Shown here: positions 17,190 to 25,420 of the stretch, one piece after another
How positions within the stretch are numbered: the first letter of the stretch is position 1
How the letters are laid out: every line of letters begins with the position of its first letter
Assembly (NCBI RefSeq): GCF_000231385.2
Contig: NC_018515.1
Coordinates: 514,501 to 578,500 of the forward strand
Length of the DNA: 64,000 bases
Reading direction: 5' to 3'
Source of the DNA: Desulfosporosinus meridiei DSM 13257
Lineage (GTDB): Bacteria > Bacillota > Desulfitobacteriia > Desulfitobacteriales > Desulfitobacteriaceae
The notes under the pieces: generated by a model
The model's input: only the letters and a program-made list of their open reading frames with translations
Told to the model about the DNA's origin: nothing
Database searches by the model: none
Position numbers and translations under genes: made by a program

Positions 17190-17237
17190 GGGTGTTTGAG
17201 TGTATTTGGGAGTACTTTTATTGTCAGATACCAGCTA

Positions 17238-17277
17238 AACCTTTTACCTTAGATGGGGTAAAGGGTTTTTGTTTTTT
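17238..17277 (+). terminator. Regulatory terminator of riboswitch 3
   Basis: AACCTTTTACC (17238-17248) pairs with GGTAAAGGGTT (17257-17267), then a T-rich tail. It is the counterpart of the terminator after riboswitch 1. The 125 bases between it and the first gene show nothing else clear. Confidence 0.85.
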
Positions 17278-17404
17278 ATCATTAGCCAAGATAGCTCTAG
17301 TTGCACTTTGCTGGTCGCAGTTTTAAGGATATCACATAGATGGATCTACTATACGAGGGGAGTAGCCATCTTGTGCATTCAAATAAAAATTTGGGGGTAA
17401 ATGA

Positions 17405-19000
17405 ATGAAAAGAAAAATATTTCGATTTTTCATTACCGTGGTCACCATGACCACAATGTTAGTCGGTTGTGCAGCCAGCCCAACCGCAACGGTTCCAGCA
17501 AATAAACCAAGCAGCGTCATCATCGCAATTCAGCAAGATGCCGAACCTGCAGCAGGTTTTGACCCGATCACAGGTTGGGGATCAAGTCAGAACGATCCAT
17601 TAATTCAAAGTATCCTGGTAAATGTCCAAGATGACGTTTCTATTGCGTGCGACCTTGCTACAGAATATTCCGTCTCTGATGATGGATTGGTCTGGACATT
17701 TAAGATACGTCCCGATGTGAAATTCACTGACGGCGTCGCACTCACAGCAAAGGACGTTGCCTTTACTTTTAATACCGCTAAGAAAACCGTATCCTCGCGA
17801 GACCTTTCTATGTTTGAAAAGGCTGAGGCTATTGATGACACTACGGTGAAATTAACCCTAAATAAACCCTATTCACCATTCATATATATTGTGGCGTGTC
17901 TGGGTATTGTGCCTGAACACGCATACAATTCTGCCTACGGAACAAATCCTATCGGCTCCGGACCTTTTATGCTCAAACAGTGGGATAAAGGCGAGCAGGT
18001 AATTTTTGAAGCTAACCCTGACTATTATGGCAAAGTATCAAAAATGAAGCAGTTGACAGTTGTGTTTATGACCGAGGAAGCGGCGTACGCAGCAGCTAAG
18101 GCTGGACAGGTAGACATTGCTTATTCCAGTGCTTCTTTCACGAAAACTCCGATTCCGGGATATGAAATCGTAGATTTCACAACCACTGATCACAGAGAGT
18201 TGAATTTGCCGGTGATACCTGCGGGAAATATGGTTAAAACAATAAACGGTGACAAAGAAGTTAAAGGGGGTAACGATGTTACCAGCAATCTGGCGGTGCG
18301 CCAAGCTATGTCCTATGCCATAGACAGACAAAAAATAGCAGATATTGTTTTTAATGGCTACGCAACTCCGGCGTACAGCGCCAGCCCGGGCCTGCCCTGG
18401 GAGAATGAGGCTGTTAAAGTAGAGTATAATCCTGAAAAGGCAAAATCTATCATGGAGGCCGATGGCTGGGTCAAGAATAAGGACGGCATATATGAAAAGA
18501 ATGGTCTTGTTGCCGAAGTCACAGTAACCTGCATGGCTGAAGCCACTCGCCAAAGTATTCTAATGGCTGTTAAAGAAATGTTGGATAAGTTTGGAATCAG
18601 AATTAATATTAAAGGTGGCATGCCATGGGAAGAAATCGATCCATTGACCTATTCCGCCCCTAATTTGATTGGCGGAGGAGCATATTCACCTATAAGCGAC
18701 ATCGGCAGATTTTATACCGGCAAGAACCGTGCTGTCTATTCAAACAAAGCTGTAGATAAGCACATGAACGACGGTCTGGCGGCTAAAACCGTTGAAGAAA
18801 CTTATAAGAATTTTAAGCTTGCAGCCTGGGATGGCACCACTGGCTATGCTACTATCGGCGATTGCCCCTTCGTCTTTATAGTTACAGTAGATGCAATCTA
18901 TTTTGCTAAAGAAGGATTAAATGTCGTAAAAGAACAAATTATCCCTCATGATACCGGCTGGTTTATTTGCGACAACGTTAACAGATGGTCCTGGGATTAA
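17405..19000 (+). CDS. B12-riboswitch-controlled solute-binding lipoprotein (NikA/DppA/CntA family)
   Basis: A 531-residue family-5 substrate-binding lipoprotein: signal peptide with lipobox LVGC at residues ~19-22, then the typical DLATEYSVSDDGLVWTFKIR and DVKFTDGVALTAKDVAFTFN motifs. It captures the ligand outside the membrane for the permease and ATPase genes that follow. It is a paralogue of the protein at 53661-55262, sharing AGFDPITGWG-like, LGIVPEHAY and TEEAAYAAAKAGQVD stretches. Because a cobalamin riboswitch and terminator precede it, the ligand is probably cobalt, a cobalt chelate or a corrinoid precursor (inference). ATG 17405 follows GGGGG. Confidence 0.88.
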   Translation: MKRKIFRFFITVVTMTTMLVGCAASPTATVPANKPSSVIIAIQQDAEPAAGFDPITGWGSSQNDPLIQSILVNVQDDVSIACDLATEYSVSDDGLVWTFKIRPDVKFTDGVALTAKDVAFTFNTAKKTVSSRDLSMFEKAEAIDDTTVKLTLNKPYSPFIYIVACLGIVPEHAYNSAYGTNPIGSGPFMLKQWDKGEQVIFEANPDYYGKVSKMKQLTVVFMTEEAAYAAAKAGQVDIAYSSASFTKTPIPGYEIVDFTTTDHRELNLPVIPAGNMVKTINGDKEVKGGNDVTSNLAVRQAMSYAIDRQKIADIVFNGYATPAYSASPGLPWENEAVKVEYNPEKAKSIMEADGWVKNKDGIYEKNGLVAEVTVTCMAEATRQSILMAVKEMLDKFGIRINIKGGMPWEEIDPLTYSAPNLIGGGAYSPISDIGRFYTGKNRAVYSNKAVDKHMNDGLAAKTVEETYKNFKLAAWDGTTGYATIGDCPFVFIVTVDAIYFAKEGLNVVKEQIIPHDTGWFICDNVNRWSWD

Positions 19001-19019
19001 TTTAACGGAACAATATGAG

Positions 19020-19045
19020 CAAGCCCGCCCGATAGGTCGGGCTTG
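19020..19045 (+). other. Intergenic stem-loop after the binding-protein gene
   Basis: CAAGCCCG (19020-19027) pairs with CGGGCTTG (19038-19045). Such stem-loops between a binding-protein gene and its permease commonly stabilise the upstream message or reduce read-through, giving more binding protein than permease. Confidence 0.7.
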
Positions 19046-19068
19046 TATCATGAAAAAGAGGTGATTTT

Positions 19069-20070
19069 ATGAGCGGTACATTGGGCAATCCCATTGTCAG
19101 GAGTCTCAATACTCTCTGGAAACTGGTGCTGGTGCTTTTAGCCGTAAGCTTCATTTCCTTTGCCTTAATTGATGCATCCCCGATTGATCCCGTGGCAGCT
19201 TATGTGGGACATCAAGGCAAAGACAATCTGGATCTGGTCGAATTGCAACGCCTTCAGGATTATTTTGGCATGAACGAACCATTCTTCCCACGTTATTTAA
19301 ATTGGGTGGGAGGATTATTGCACGGCGATTTGGGTGTATCCTTAATATACCATCAACCAGTTGAACAAGTTATTGGTGCTAAGATAGCCAGTTCTCTTAT
19401 GCTGATGTTGACAGCATGGGCTTTATCCGGCGTACTGGGTTTTTTTCTCGGAGTCTTAGCAGGCGTGTTTCGAGACAGGGTTTTGGACAAATTGATCAAA
19501 GGATATTCGCTTTTGCTTGCCAGTGCGCCAACCTTTTGGCTGGCCATGCTGATGTTGATCATTTTTTCAGTTTGGTTAAAGATATTTCCCATTGGACTGA
19601 GTGTTCCTATCGGGGTATTAGCTGAGAATGTTACCTTTGCTGATTCAATCCGACACTTGATTTTACCTGCAGTAACCCTGAGCGTCATTGGCATAGCGAA
19701 CATTACTTTGCATACAAGAGAAAAAATGATTGAAATAATGGGACAGGACTATATTTTATATGCAAGATCCCGCGGAGAGAATCTTCCAGCGATTGTAAAG
19801 AACCACGGCTTGCGTAATGTCCTTCTGCCCGCGATTACACTGCAATTTGCTTCTTTCAGTGAGATTATCGGCGGTTCGGTGCTTGTAGAACAAGTGTTTT
19901 CATATCCGGGCCTGGGACAGTCGGCAGTATCAGCCGGACTGCGCGGCGACGCCCCACTGTTGTTAGGTATAGTAATGGTTACGGCGATTATGGTGTTTGC
20001 CGGAAACATGACAGCCAACGTATTATACGGAATTGTGGATCCGAGAATCAGGAGGGGTGTGCATGGATAA
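19069..20070 (+). CDS. ABC permease, NikB/DppB type (B12-controlled operon)
   Basis: A 333-residue inner-membrane permease with about six spans. It has the usual N-terminal hydrophobic segment, SPIDPVAAYVG after it, and the EAA loop region MGQDYILYARSRGE followed by HGLRNVLLPAITLQF and GSVLVEQVFSYPGLGQ. It forms the pore with the next gene. ATG 19069 follows AAAGAGGTG. Its closest relative in the window is the permease at 52644-53639. Confidence 0.92.
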   Translation: MSGTLGNPIVRSLNTLWKLVLVLLAVSFISFALIDASPIDPVAAYVGHQGKDNLDLVELQRLQDYFGMNEPFFPRYLNWVGGLLHGDLGVSLIYHQPVEQVIGAKIASSLMLMLTAWALSGVLGFFLGVLAGVFRDRVLDKLIKGYSLLLASAPTFWLAMLMLIIFSVWLKIFPIGLSVPIGVLAENVTFADSIRHLILPAVTLSVIGIANITLHTREKMIEIMGQDYILYARSRGENLPAIVKNHGLRNVLLPAITLQFASFSEIIGGSVLVEQVFSYPGLGQSAVSAGLRGDAPLLLGIVMVTAIMVFAGNMTANVLYGIVDPRIRRGVHG

Positions 20071-20932
20071 CCCAATAATGGTTAAGCCGGTTTTGTCTAG
20101 CGCTAAGAAAAGTCGTATCAACCAACGACAGAAGACTATTATCTTGTTGGTATTATCCATAGGGATTTTTGTTGCTATCCTCGTAGCCGGTTATCTATGC
20201 ACTGATAAAGCAGTAAATGGCTCTTTTATGGAGAGTAATATTACGCCGTGCATCGAACACCCTTTCGGTACGGATTGGCTAGGCAGAGATATGCTTGCCA
20301 GAACATTGAAAGGGCTGTCTATTAGTATCATAATAGGCTTGGTGGCTTCCACGCTGAGTGCAATTATTGCACTGATGCTGGGTTTTATGACGGCTACATT
20401 TGGTAAACGTATGGATTCGTTAATAAATTTTCTGGTAAATACATCCATGGGGCTGCCGCATATTCTATTGCTCATACTGATCTGTGTTGCTGTGGGGAAA
20501 GGTGCGGCCGGAGTAATGTTTGCCGTAATAGTAACACACTGGCCATCCCTCACACGAGTAATCAGAGGGGAAGTAATGCAGCTAAAAGAAGAAAACTATA
20601 TTAAAATCAGCGAAAAGCTAGGGCATAGCAAAGTAAAAGTGGCGGTGAAGGAAATGCTGCCGCACATCCTTCCTCAGGTTCTGGTGGGGCTGGTCTTGCT
20701 GTTTCCACATGCTATCCTGCATGAGGCAAGCGTTACTTTTCTGGGCTTTGGTCTGACGCCGGAGCAGCCTGGCATCGGAGTCATATTATCGGAAAGCATG
20801 AAATATGTCACGATGGGTATGTGGTGGCTGGCTGTGTTTCCCGGTATTGCACTCCTGTTTACGGTCATTCTTTTTGATCTGATGGGTGATTGTGTTAAGA
20901 AAATGATAGATCCACACAGTGCACAAGAATAG
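20063..20932 (+). CDS. ABC permease, NikC/DppC type (B12-controlled operon)
   Basis: About 289 residues with the NikC/DppC features HPFGTDWLGRDMLART in the N-terminal half and an EAA loop around EENYIKISEKLGHS. Its last third reads LPHILPQVLVGLVLLFPHAI and EASVTFLGFG. I chose ATG 20063, behind GGAGGGGTG; it overlaps the preceding gene by 8 bases, indicating coupling. It pairs with the NikB-type subunit. The paralogue is at 51775-52647. Confidence 0.92.
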   Translation: MDNPIMVKPVLSSAKKSRINQRQKTIILLVLSIGIFVAILVAGYLCTDKAVNGSFMESNITPCIEHPFGTDWLGRDMLARTLKGLSISIIIGLVASTLSAIIALMLGFMTATFGKRMDSLINFLVNTSMGLPHILLLILICVAVGKGAAGVMFAVIVTHWPSLTRVIRGEVMQLKEENYIKISEKLGHSKVKVAVKEMLPHILPQVLVGLVLLFPHAILHEASVTFLGFGLTPEQPGIGVILSESMKYVTMGMWWLAVFPGIALLFTVILFDLMGDCVKKMIDPHSAQE

Positions 20933-20943
20933 GGGTAGTGATT

Positions 20944-21876
20944 ATGCAAAAAAATGTTCAGCCCATTTTAGATATCAAGGATTTAACAATTTCTTTCATG
21001 CAGTATGAAAAGGCTTTTCAAAGAAGCGAGCTTGAAGTTATACATAACCTTAACGTTAGGATAGATCCCGGAGAAGTGGTGGCAGTTGTCGGATCAAGCG
21101 GGTCAGGCAAAAGCCTGCTTGCTCATGCTGTTTTGGGACTGCTGCCGTCTAACTGCAACGCATTCGGGTTTATATATTTTAAAGGGGAGCTTATGGATGG
21201 GAAGCGCCTAGAAGAGGTAAGAGGGAAAGATATCGTGCTTGTGCCGCAAAGTGTAACCTATTTGGATCCTTTGGAAAAGGTAGGAAGACAGGTGCGCAGA
21301 GAGCGTGAGGAAAAGAGCGTTTTCAGTCGGCAGAAAGAACTATTTAAATATTATGGTTTAGAGGAAAAGACAGAACAACTATATCCTTTTGAACTTTCCG
21401 GCGGCATGGCTAGGCGTGTATTATTAGCGGCATCGCTGATAGATAGCCCGACGCTGATAATAGCAGATGAGCCTACTCCGGGCCTGCATTTGGACGCTGC
21501 CAAGAAAGCGATGCAGCATTTTCGTAATTTTGCCAACGAAGGACATGGCGTATTACTGATAACCCATGATATAGAGCTATCCTTGGAGGTAGCTGACAGG
21601 ATTGCCGTATTCTATGCGGGGACAACCCTGGAGGAGGCGCTGGTAAGCGACTTTACAAGTATGGAAAAGCTGCGTCATCCATATACGCAGGCCTTGTGGC
21701 GCGCCCTTCCTCAGAACGGTTTCAAGCCATCACCTGGTACGCAGCCTTATGCAAAAGAAAGGATCAAGGGCTGTCCTTATAGCCCTAGATGCGGTGAATT
21801 TTCCAAGGAGTGCGACAGCGACATGCCAATGAAGATGGTAAGAAATGGCAGGGTGCGTTGCATTAAGGCAACATAA
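20944..21876 (+). CDS. ABC ATPase, NikD/DppD type (B12-controlled operon)
   Basis: A 310-residue ATPase with Walker A GSSGSGKSL, signature LSGGMARRV, and Walker B LIIADEPTPGLH, where the usual final Asp of the D-loop is His. Its C-terminus has the peptide/nickel-family cysteine cluster GCPYSPRCGEFSKEC, which may hold an iron-sulfur cluster. ATG 20944 is preferred; a GTG at 20938 is possible. The same unusual PTPGLH and LSGGMARRV occur in the paralogue at 50805-51758, showing that the two operons descend from one ancestor. Confidence 0.92.
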   Translation: MQKNVQPILDIKDLTISFMQYEKAFQRSELEVIHNLNVRIDPGEVVAVVGSSGSGKSLLAHAVLGLLPSNCNAFGFIYFKGELMDGKRLEEVRGKDIVLVPQSVTYLDPLEKVGRQVRREREEKSVFSRQKELFKYYGLEEKTEQLYPFELSGGMARRVLLAASLIDSPTLIIADEPTPGLHLDAAKKAMQHFRNFANEGHGVLLITHDIELSLEVADRIAVFYAGTTLEEALVSDFTSMEKLRHPYTQALWRALPQNGFKPSPGTQPYAKERIKGCPYSPRCGEFSKECDSDMPMKMVRNGRVRCIKAT

Positions 21877-21890
21877 AGGAGATAATTGAT

Positions 21891-22541
21891 ATGGCTTTAG
21901 AAATAAAAAATATAAGTTTTGGCTATAAACAGGATGTAACAATAATCAACAATTTGAACATGAAGATTGGCATTGATGAACGAGTGGGGATTACTGCGCC
22001 CAGTGGTTTTGGTAAAACTACATTATGCAAGATCATTGCTGGATATATCAAGCCCCATAGCGGTAAAGTGCTGTTGGACGGCAAGGATGTCCACCAAATA
22101 AAGGGTTACAACCCTATACAAATGATTTGGCAGCATCCGGAGAAATCAGTTAACCCACGATTGCGTATGAAGAGCGTTATTGAAGCCGGGGACAAGGTAG
22201 AAGACAGAGTGCTTGACGGTTTGGGTATAGAACGGGATTGGTACAACCGCTATCCTGCGGAGTTGTCGGGCGGTGAGATGCAGCGTTTTTGCATCGCCAG
22301 AGCGTTGGGGAAGAAGACCGAGTTTATTGTTGCAGATGAAATTAGCACTATGCTCGATCTTATTACACAAAGTCAAATCTGGACTTTTTTGTTGGAGGAG
22401 GTTCAGCAAAGGGGTATTGGTCTGATAGTGGTCACTCATAGCAATGCCTTGATGGATCGTATTGCAACTCGGTGCCTTGACATAGAAAATATGAGAGATG
22501 GCGAAATGGCTAACAGTGCTATCCAGTCCGGTGGCGCTTAA
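21891..22541 (+). CDS. ABC ATPase, NikE type, short (B12-controlled operon)
   Basis: A 216-residue ATPase with Walker A APSGFGKTT, signature LSGGEMQRF and Walker B FIVADEISTMLD, ending soon after the H-switch (VTHSNA). It lacks the C-terminal cysteine-rich extension of the larger partner, as do other short NikE-like subunits. ATG 21891 follows AAAGGAGAT. It is the last gene of the riboswitch 3 operon. Confidence 0.9.
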   Translation: MALEIKNISFGYKQDVTIINNLNMKIGIDERVGITAPSGFGKTTLCKIIAGYIKPHSGKVLLDGKDVHQIKGYNPIQMIWQHPEKSVNPRLRMKSVIEAGDKVEDRVLDGLGIERDWYNRYPAELSGGEMQRFCIARALGKKTEFIVADEISTMLDLITQSQIWTFLLEEVQQRGIGLIVVTHSNALMDRIATRCLDIENMRDGEMANSAIQSGGA

Positions 22542-22949
22542 CATAAAATCATTATGGCCGGCCATTTTATCAGATAATAGAAAACGAACCAGTTGATCCG
22601 CGACTATAGATGGTACTCGTAGCACTAACATTTCGAAAAGGAGCGAACGCTGGAATAAGAAAAGACCCCCCAAATCGAAGGTCTTAACGAAGGATAAAGG
22701 GAGCCCACTCGTGACTCCCATTTTTGAATAAAGTACTTCGGGTAACTTCTAGAGATTCGTGAGGTTTCTAGATAGAGAAAAAGCCACAAACCATTGGGAA
22801 AGACACGGAGAACCGTCCCTCGTGTCTTTGTTAAATAATATTTGTTTAAAGGCGAGCTATATTGGTTTTTATAAATTGGAAGGTATATACAGACTGGATG
22901 TGGAATTTTGATATGGACGCTGAAGTATTAAACCCACAAAGGGATATTG
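22542..22949. other. Gene-free stretch with short repeats
   Basis: No gene is supported here. A hairpin AAGACC(22661-)/GGTCTT lies near 22660-22686. Around 22799-22829, AAAGACACGGAGAACCGTCC followed by CTCGTGTCTTT forms a palindrome of the kind seen in short dispersed clostridial repeats. The minus strand near 22560-22720 has an open frame without recognisable homology, possibly a mobile-element relic. Confidence 0.3.
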
Positions 22950-23213
22950 ATGAGGAAAAGTTCTTGGAATGAGGCTGGGACACATTCGCAGATAAAAAGC
23001 AGGGTAGAGGAGGAGAGATTTGTGGCGGAAGAGGATGTCATAAAGAGGGCAGAGGCTGCTGTACAAGTCCGGCAAATGGGAAAAATGATGGCTTCGTTAT
23101 TTTGCCATATGACGAAAGAGGTCCTTCGTGAACTGGGTGAGGTGCGGGGCACGGAACTGGTCGGGAGAGCGATAAAAGCTTATGGCAGCGAGCGAGGAGG
23201 TTGCCTCCATTGA
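22950..23213 (+). pseudogene. Fragment like an L-2-amino-thiazoline-4-carboxylate hydrolase family protein
   Basis: An 87-codon frame whose second half reads FCHMTKEVLRELGEVRG then ELVGRAIKAYGSERG. This resembles the N-terminal region of the ATC hydrolase family (small anaerobe proteins, normally well over 150 residues). It stops just after this block, so it is truncated. The start, ATG 22950, has only a weak AAAGGG upstream. Assignment rests on my memory of the motif; treat it as tentative. Confidence 0.45.
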
Positions 23214-23249
23214 AAATAGAATTTTGTCACAATCTTATATGAAATATAT

Positions 23250-23278
23250 AAAAAAGAGCCTCATCAGGCTCTTTTTTA
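23250..23278 (+). terminator. Intrinsic terminator
   Basis: AAAAAGAGCCT pairs with AGGCTCTTTTTT around a CATC loop. It is a compact symmetric hairpin usable in both directions, 40 bases after the truncated gene. Confidence 0.85.
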
Positions 23279-23429
23279 TGGTTTATATTTTAAATGACCT
23301 TTGCTTCAAACCTACTTCCTAATTTATGTAGTTCCAAATTTGTATGTCCTCACCAAAATTGCTAGTTGTACATAGAATGTTATGTGATCACATGGAAAAT
23401 ATATGCAAATATGAAAGGAAGATGTAAAA

Positions 23430-24245
23430 TTGAGTAATGTTTATCAATGTTCACAGTGCTGTCCAACATCAACATTTGTCCCCGGTTGGGCGATTCAAAC
23501 TCCAACTCCGGTATGTCCTCAACCACCCGTGCCGGTTACCCCCAATCCGGTTATCCCAAGCACTTCAAGCCTTCCGACGTGCACCCCTCTGCAAGTGGTT
23601 CAACCAACGCCTACTACGGTCTTAGTAACTGCATCAATCGCTTCCGAAGCAATTATTACCTTACCGGTAAGAGCACTAGAAATAAAAAATATTAAAAAGC
23701 GCCTTAAAATAACTCAAAGCCGTTTCTTCAATTCTCCACCTCCAGTAGCTGGTGTGCCACGAGATACTCCCAAATTGTTTTTAGCCGGCTTTGTGCGCAA
23801 AGACATTCAATTTTGCCAAGCAACCGCTCAAACTGCAACAACGGTTCAAGGTACCATTAATGATTTTGTCGTTGATGTGCCCTGGTCGTGTGTTCTTAAC
23901 CTCGGTCCTACAATTATAGTACCGCCGACTCATTTTGGGCAACAGCTAGAATATGAGTTTTTAAGCACCACAACGCTTCCTACAGGGTTTGCCCCCAAAG
24001 ATAAGCTAATCTGTGGTGATTTAACTGAGTTTAACCAAATCAGCACTGAGTTCCTGAACACATTACCGACAGTTTCACTTTTATTCAGTCAAATCAATGA
24101 AATGGATGAAGCACTCGACCGGGTGGCATTACAGGGAGGACCCTTTGAAGAAGGGCAATTCACAAAAATTCAAGAAAAAATGACTATTTTGGTTCAAGTG
24201 CTGTTAACCTTCCCAGCAGCAATTCCTACACCGATATGCGATTAG
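23430..24245 (+). CDS. Spore-coat/exosporium-like protein with SPOCS (DUF3794)-like region
   Basis: A 271-residue protein. Residues 1-60 are Pro/Thr/Cys-rich and low-complexity (CSQCCPTST, PVCPQPPVPVTPNP). Residues about 88-180 resemble a SPOCS/DUF3794 domain: VRALEIKNIKKRLKITQSRF then KLFLAGFVRKDIQF. Such proteins occur in spore coats of clostridia and relatives. The start is TTG 23430 behind GAAAGGAAG. It stands alone, and its relatives are usually made late in the mother cell (inference). Domain recognition is by motif only. Confidence 0.6.
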   Translation: MSNVYQCSQCCPTSTFVPGWAIQTPTPVCPQPPVPVTPNPVIPSTSSLPTCTPLQVVQPTPTTVLVTASIASEAIITLPVRALEIKNIKKRLKITQSRFFNSPPPVAGVPRDTPKLFLAGFVRKDIQFCQATAQTATTVQGTINDFVVDVPWSCVLNLGPTIIVPPTHFGQQLEYEFLSTTTLPTGFAPKDKLICGDLTEFNQISTEFLNTLPTVSLLFSQINEMDEALDRVALQGGPFEEGQFTKIQEKMTILVQVLLTFPAAIPTPICD

Positions 24246-24277
24246 CTAATCACAGCAGGTTTTAAAACTCTAATAAT

Positions 24278-24319
24278 GGGGCTGTTGCAAAACGAACAGA
24301 GTTCGTAAGCATCAGCCCC
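24278..24319 (+). terminator. Hairpin after the coat-like gene
   Basis: GGGGCTG (24278-24284) pairs with CAGCCCC (24313-24319), enclosing CGAAC/GTTCG, followed by ATTTATTT. It could end the upstream message. The motif GGGGCTGTTGCAAAA also resembles insertion-sequence terminal repeats, so it may instead be an IS end. Confidence 0.5.
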
Positions 24320-24615
24320 TATTTATTTAAAAAACCGCGGGTCCACAAGAACCCGCAGTCCGGTGTCAACGACGCGCCTGCGCTTAAAATTGCCAATGTA
24401 GGCGTGGCAATGTGCGGTATGGGAAGCGAACAAATTCAACATCGTCCTGTCCATGGCAATCAACTTTGTAGCGATCTTACTGTCGGTATCGTTGGTGGCG
24501 CAACAATGTCTGAGTATAATTATAGGGCTAGAGCAAACCACCCGTTGAGCGGGTGGGAGTGATTTTCGAGAAAGGAGCTGGAAGAGTATCTCAGGCAATA
24601 ACATGCAATTTCTTG

Positions 24616-24903
24616 TCAATTATTATCCAGCAAATTTTTGATATAACCTGTAGGCGTTAAACCCGAAAGGTTCATAAATTCTTTGATAAAATGGGACTGA
24701 TTATAATATCCGGCGTCCAAGGCTGTATCCGTGCAATTAATGATGTGGATGGAATTAATCAGATTGCTGACTGATTTCTGGCGGATTAAGCAAATAAGGT
24801 TTTTTGGGTTCATCCCAAATCCTTCGTGGGTTTTCTGATTCAGGTATCTCTCCGAATATCCGGTGAAAGCACTCAAATCCGCTAATTTCAGGTTGCCGCC
24901 TGA
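24616..24903 (-). pseudogene. AraC-family regulator, C-terminal DNA-binding fragment
   Basis: Reading leftward from about 24903: GNLKLADLSAFTGYSERYLN, then DTALDAGYYNQSHFIKEFMN, LSGLTPTGYI and a stop. These are the two helix-turn-helix motifs of AraC/XylS regulators. The N-terminal effector domain and any start codon are missing, so it is a remnant. What precedes it on its strand is unrelated sequence. Confidence 0.75.
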
Positions 24904-24924
24904 GGTTAAGCCGCATTAAGCAGA

Positions 24925-25229
24925 ATGAAGCCAACCAGCGCACCGAAGCTTATCAGTGTGGAAATGAATCCCAGAGAGCAGAAGAGGGCAATGGGGGCAG
25001 AAACCGCCAATCCCATGCTGGCAACCCTGGTTTATTATCGCAAAGCCAGGGAATTGGGTGTCAGGTTCATATCCGGTGCCCGGGCTTATTTTGGCCTGTA
25101 CTTTTAGTGGGCATGGCTTTGGGATCGCTCCCTACCGTCGGGACTCTGCTGGCTCAGATGGCTGTGGGAGAAGCGCCCGTTCTGGATGTCAGTGACTTTC
25201 GCTATGATCGATTTAAAGCTAAACTATAA
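24925..25229 (+). pseudogene. FAD-dependent oxidoreductase remnant
   Basis: One frame gives LVYYRKARELGVRFISGARA, a typical middle segment of DadA/sarcosine-oxidase-like flavoproteins. A second frame from about 25107 gives GMALGSLPTVGTLLAQMAVG then EAPVLDVSDFRYDRFKAKL and a stop at 25229, the typical C-terminus. The stretch between is missing and the frames differ, so this is a heavily deleted gene. Confidence 0.65.
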
Positions 25230-25327
25230 GGGGCCAGAATTGCACTGCCCTGTTCTTATCCTAAAGATTCCGGATAAGAGGAATTTACCTCAGGTTTTAA
25301 TGTATATACTTTTCTAGGCACTTTATA

Positions 25328-25371
25328 TGAAAAAAATGGCGCTCCCCTATCATATGCTTGTTGGGTGTGCA
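25328..25371 (+). repeat. ~42-bp dispersed repeat, copy B
   Basis: AAAAAATGGCGCTCCCCTAT followed by CATATGCTTGTTGGGTGTGCAT, the partner of 16822-16863. It lies 50 bases upstream of the CobW gene, after a dead oxidoreductase gene. Confidence 0.7.
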
Positions 25372-25420
25372 TAAACATACTTAGTGTACAAACCTATTTG
25401 CTTATTAAAGGGGGATGCCA

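Noticed and set aside
24323-24619. A 98-codon minus-strand frame considered as a transposase piece
   Set aside because: Protein-like in parts, but I could not connect it to any transposase family, so it is only mentioned as possible IS remains.
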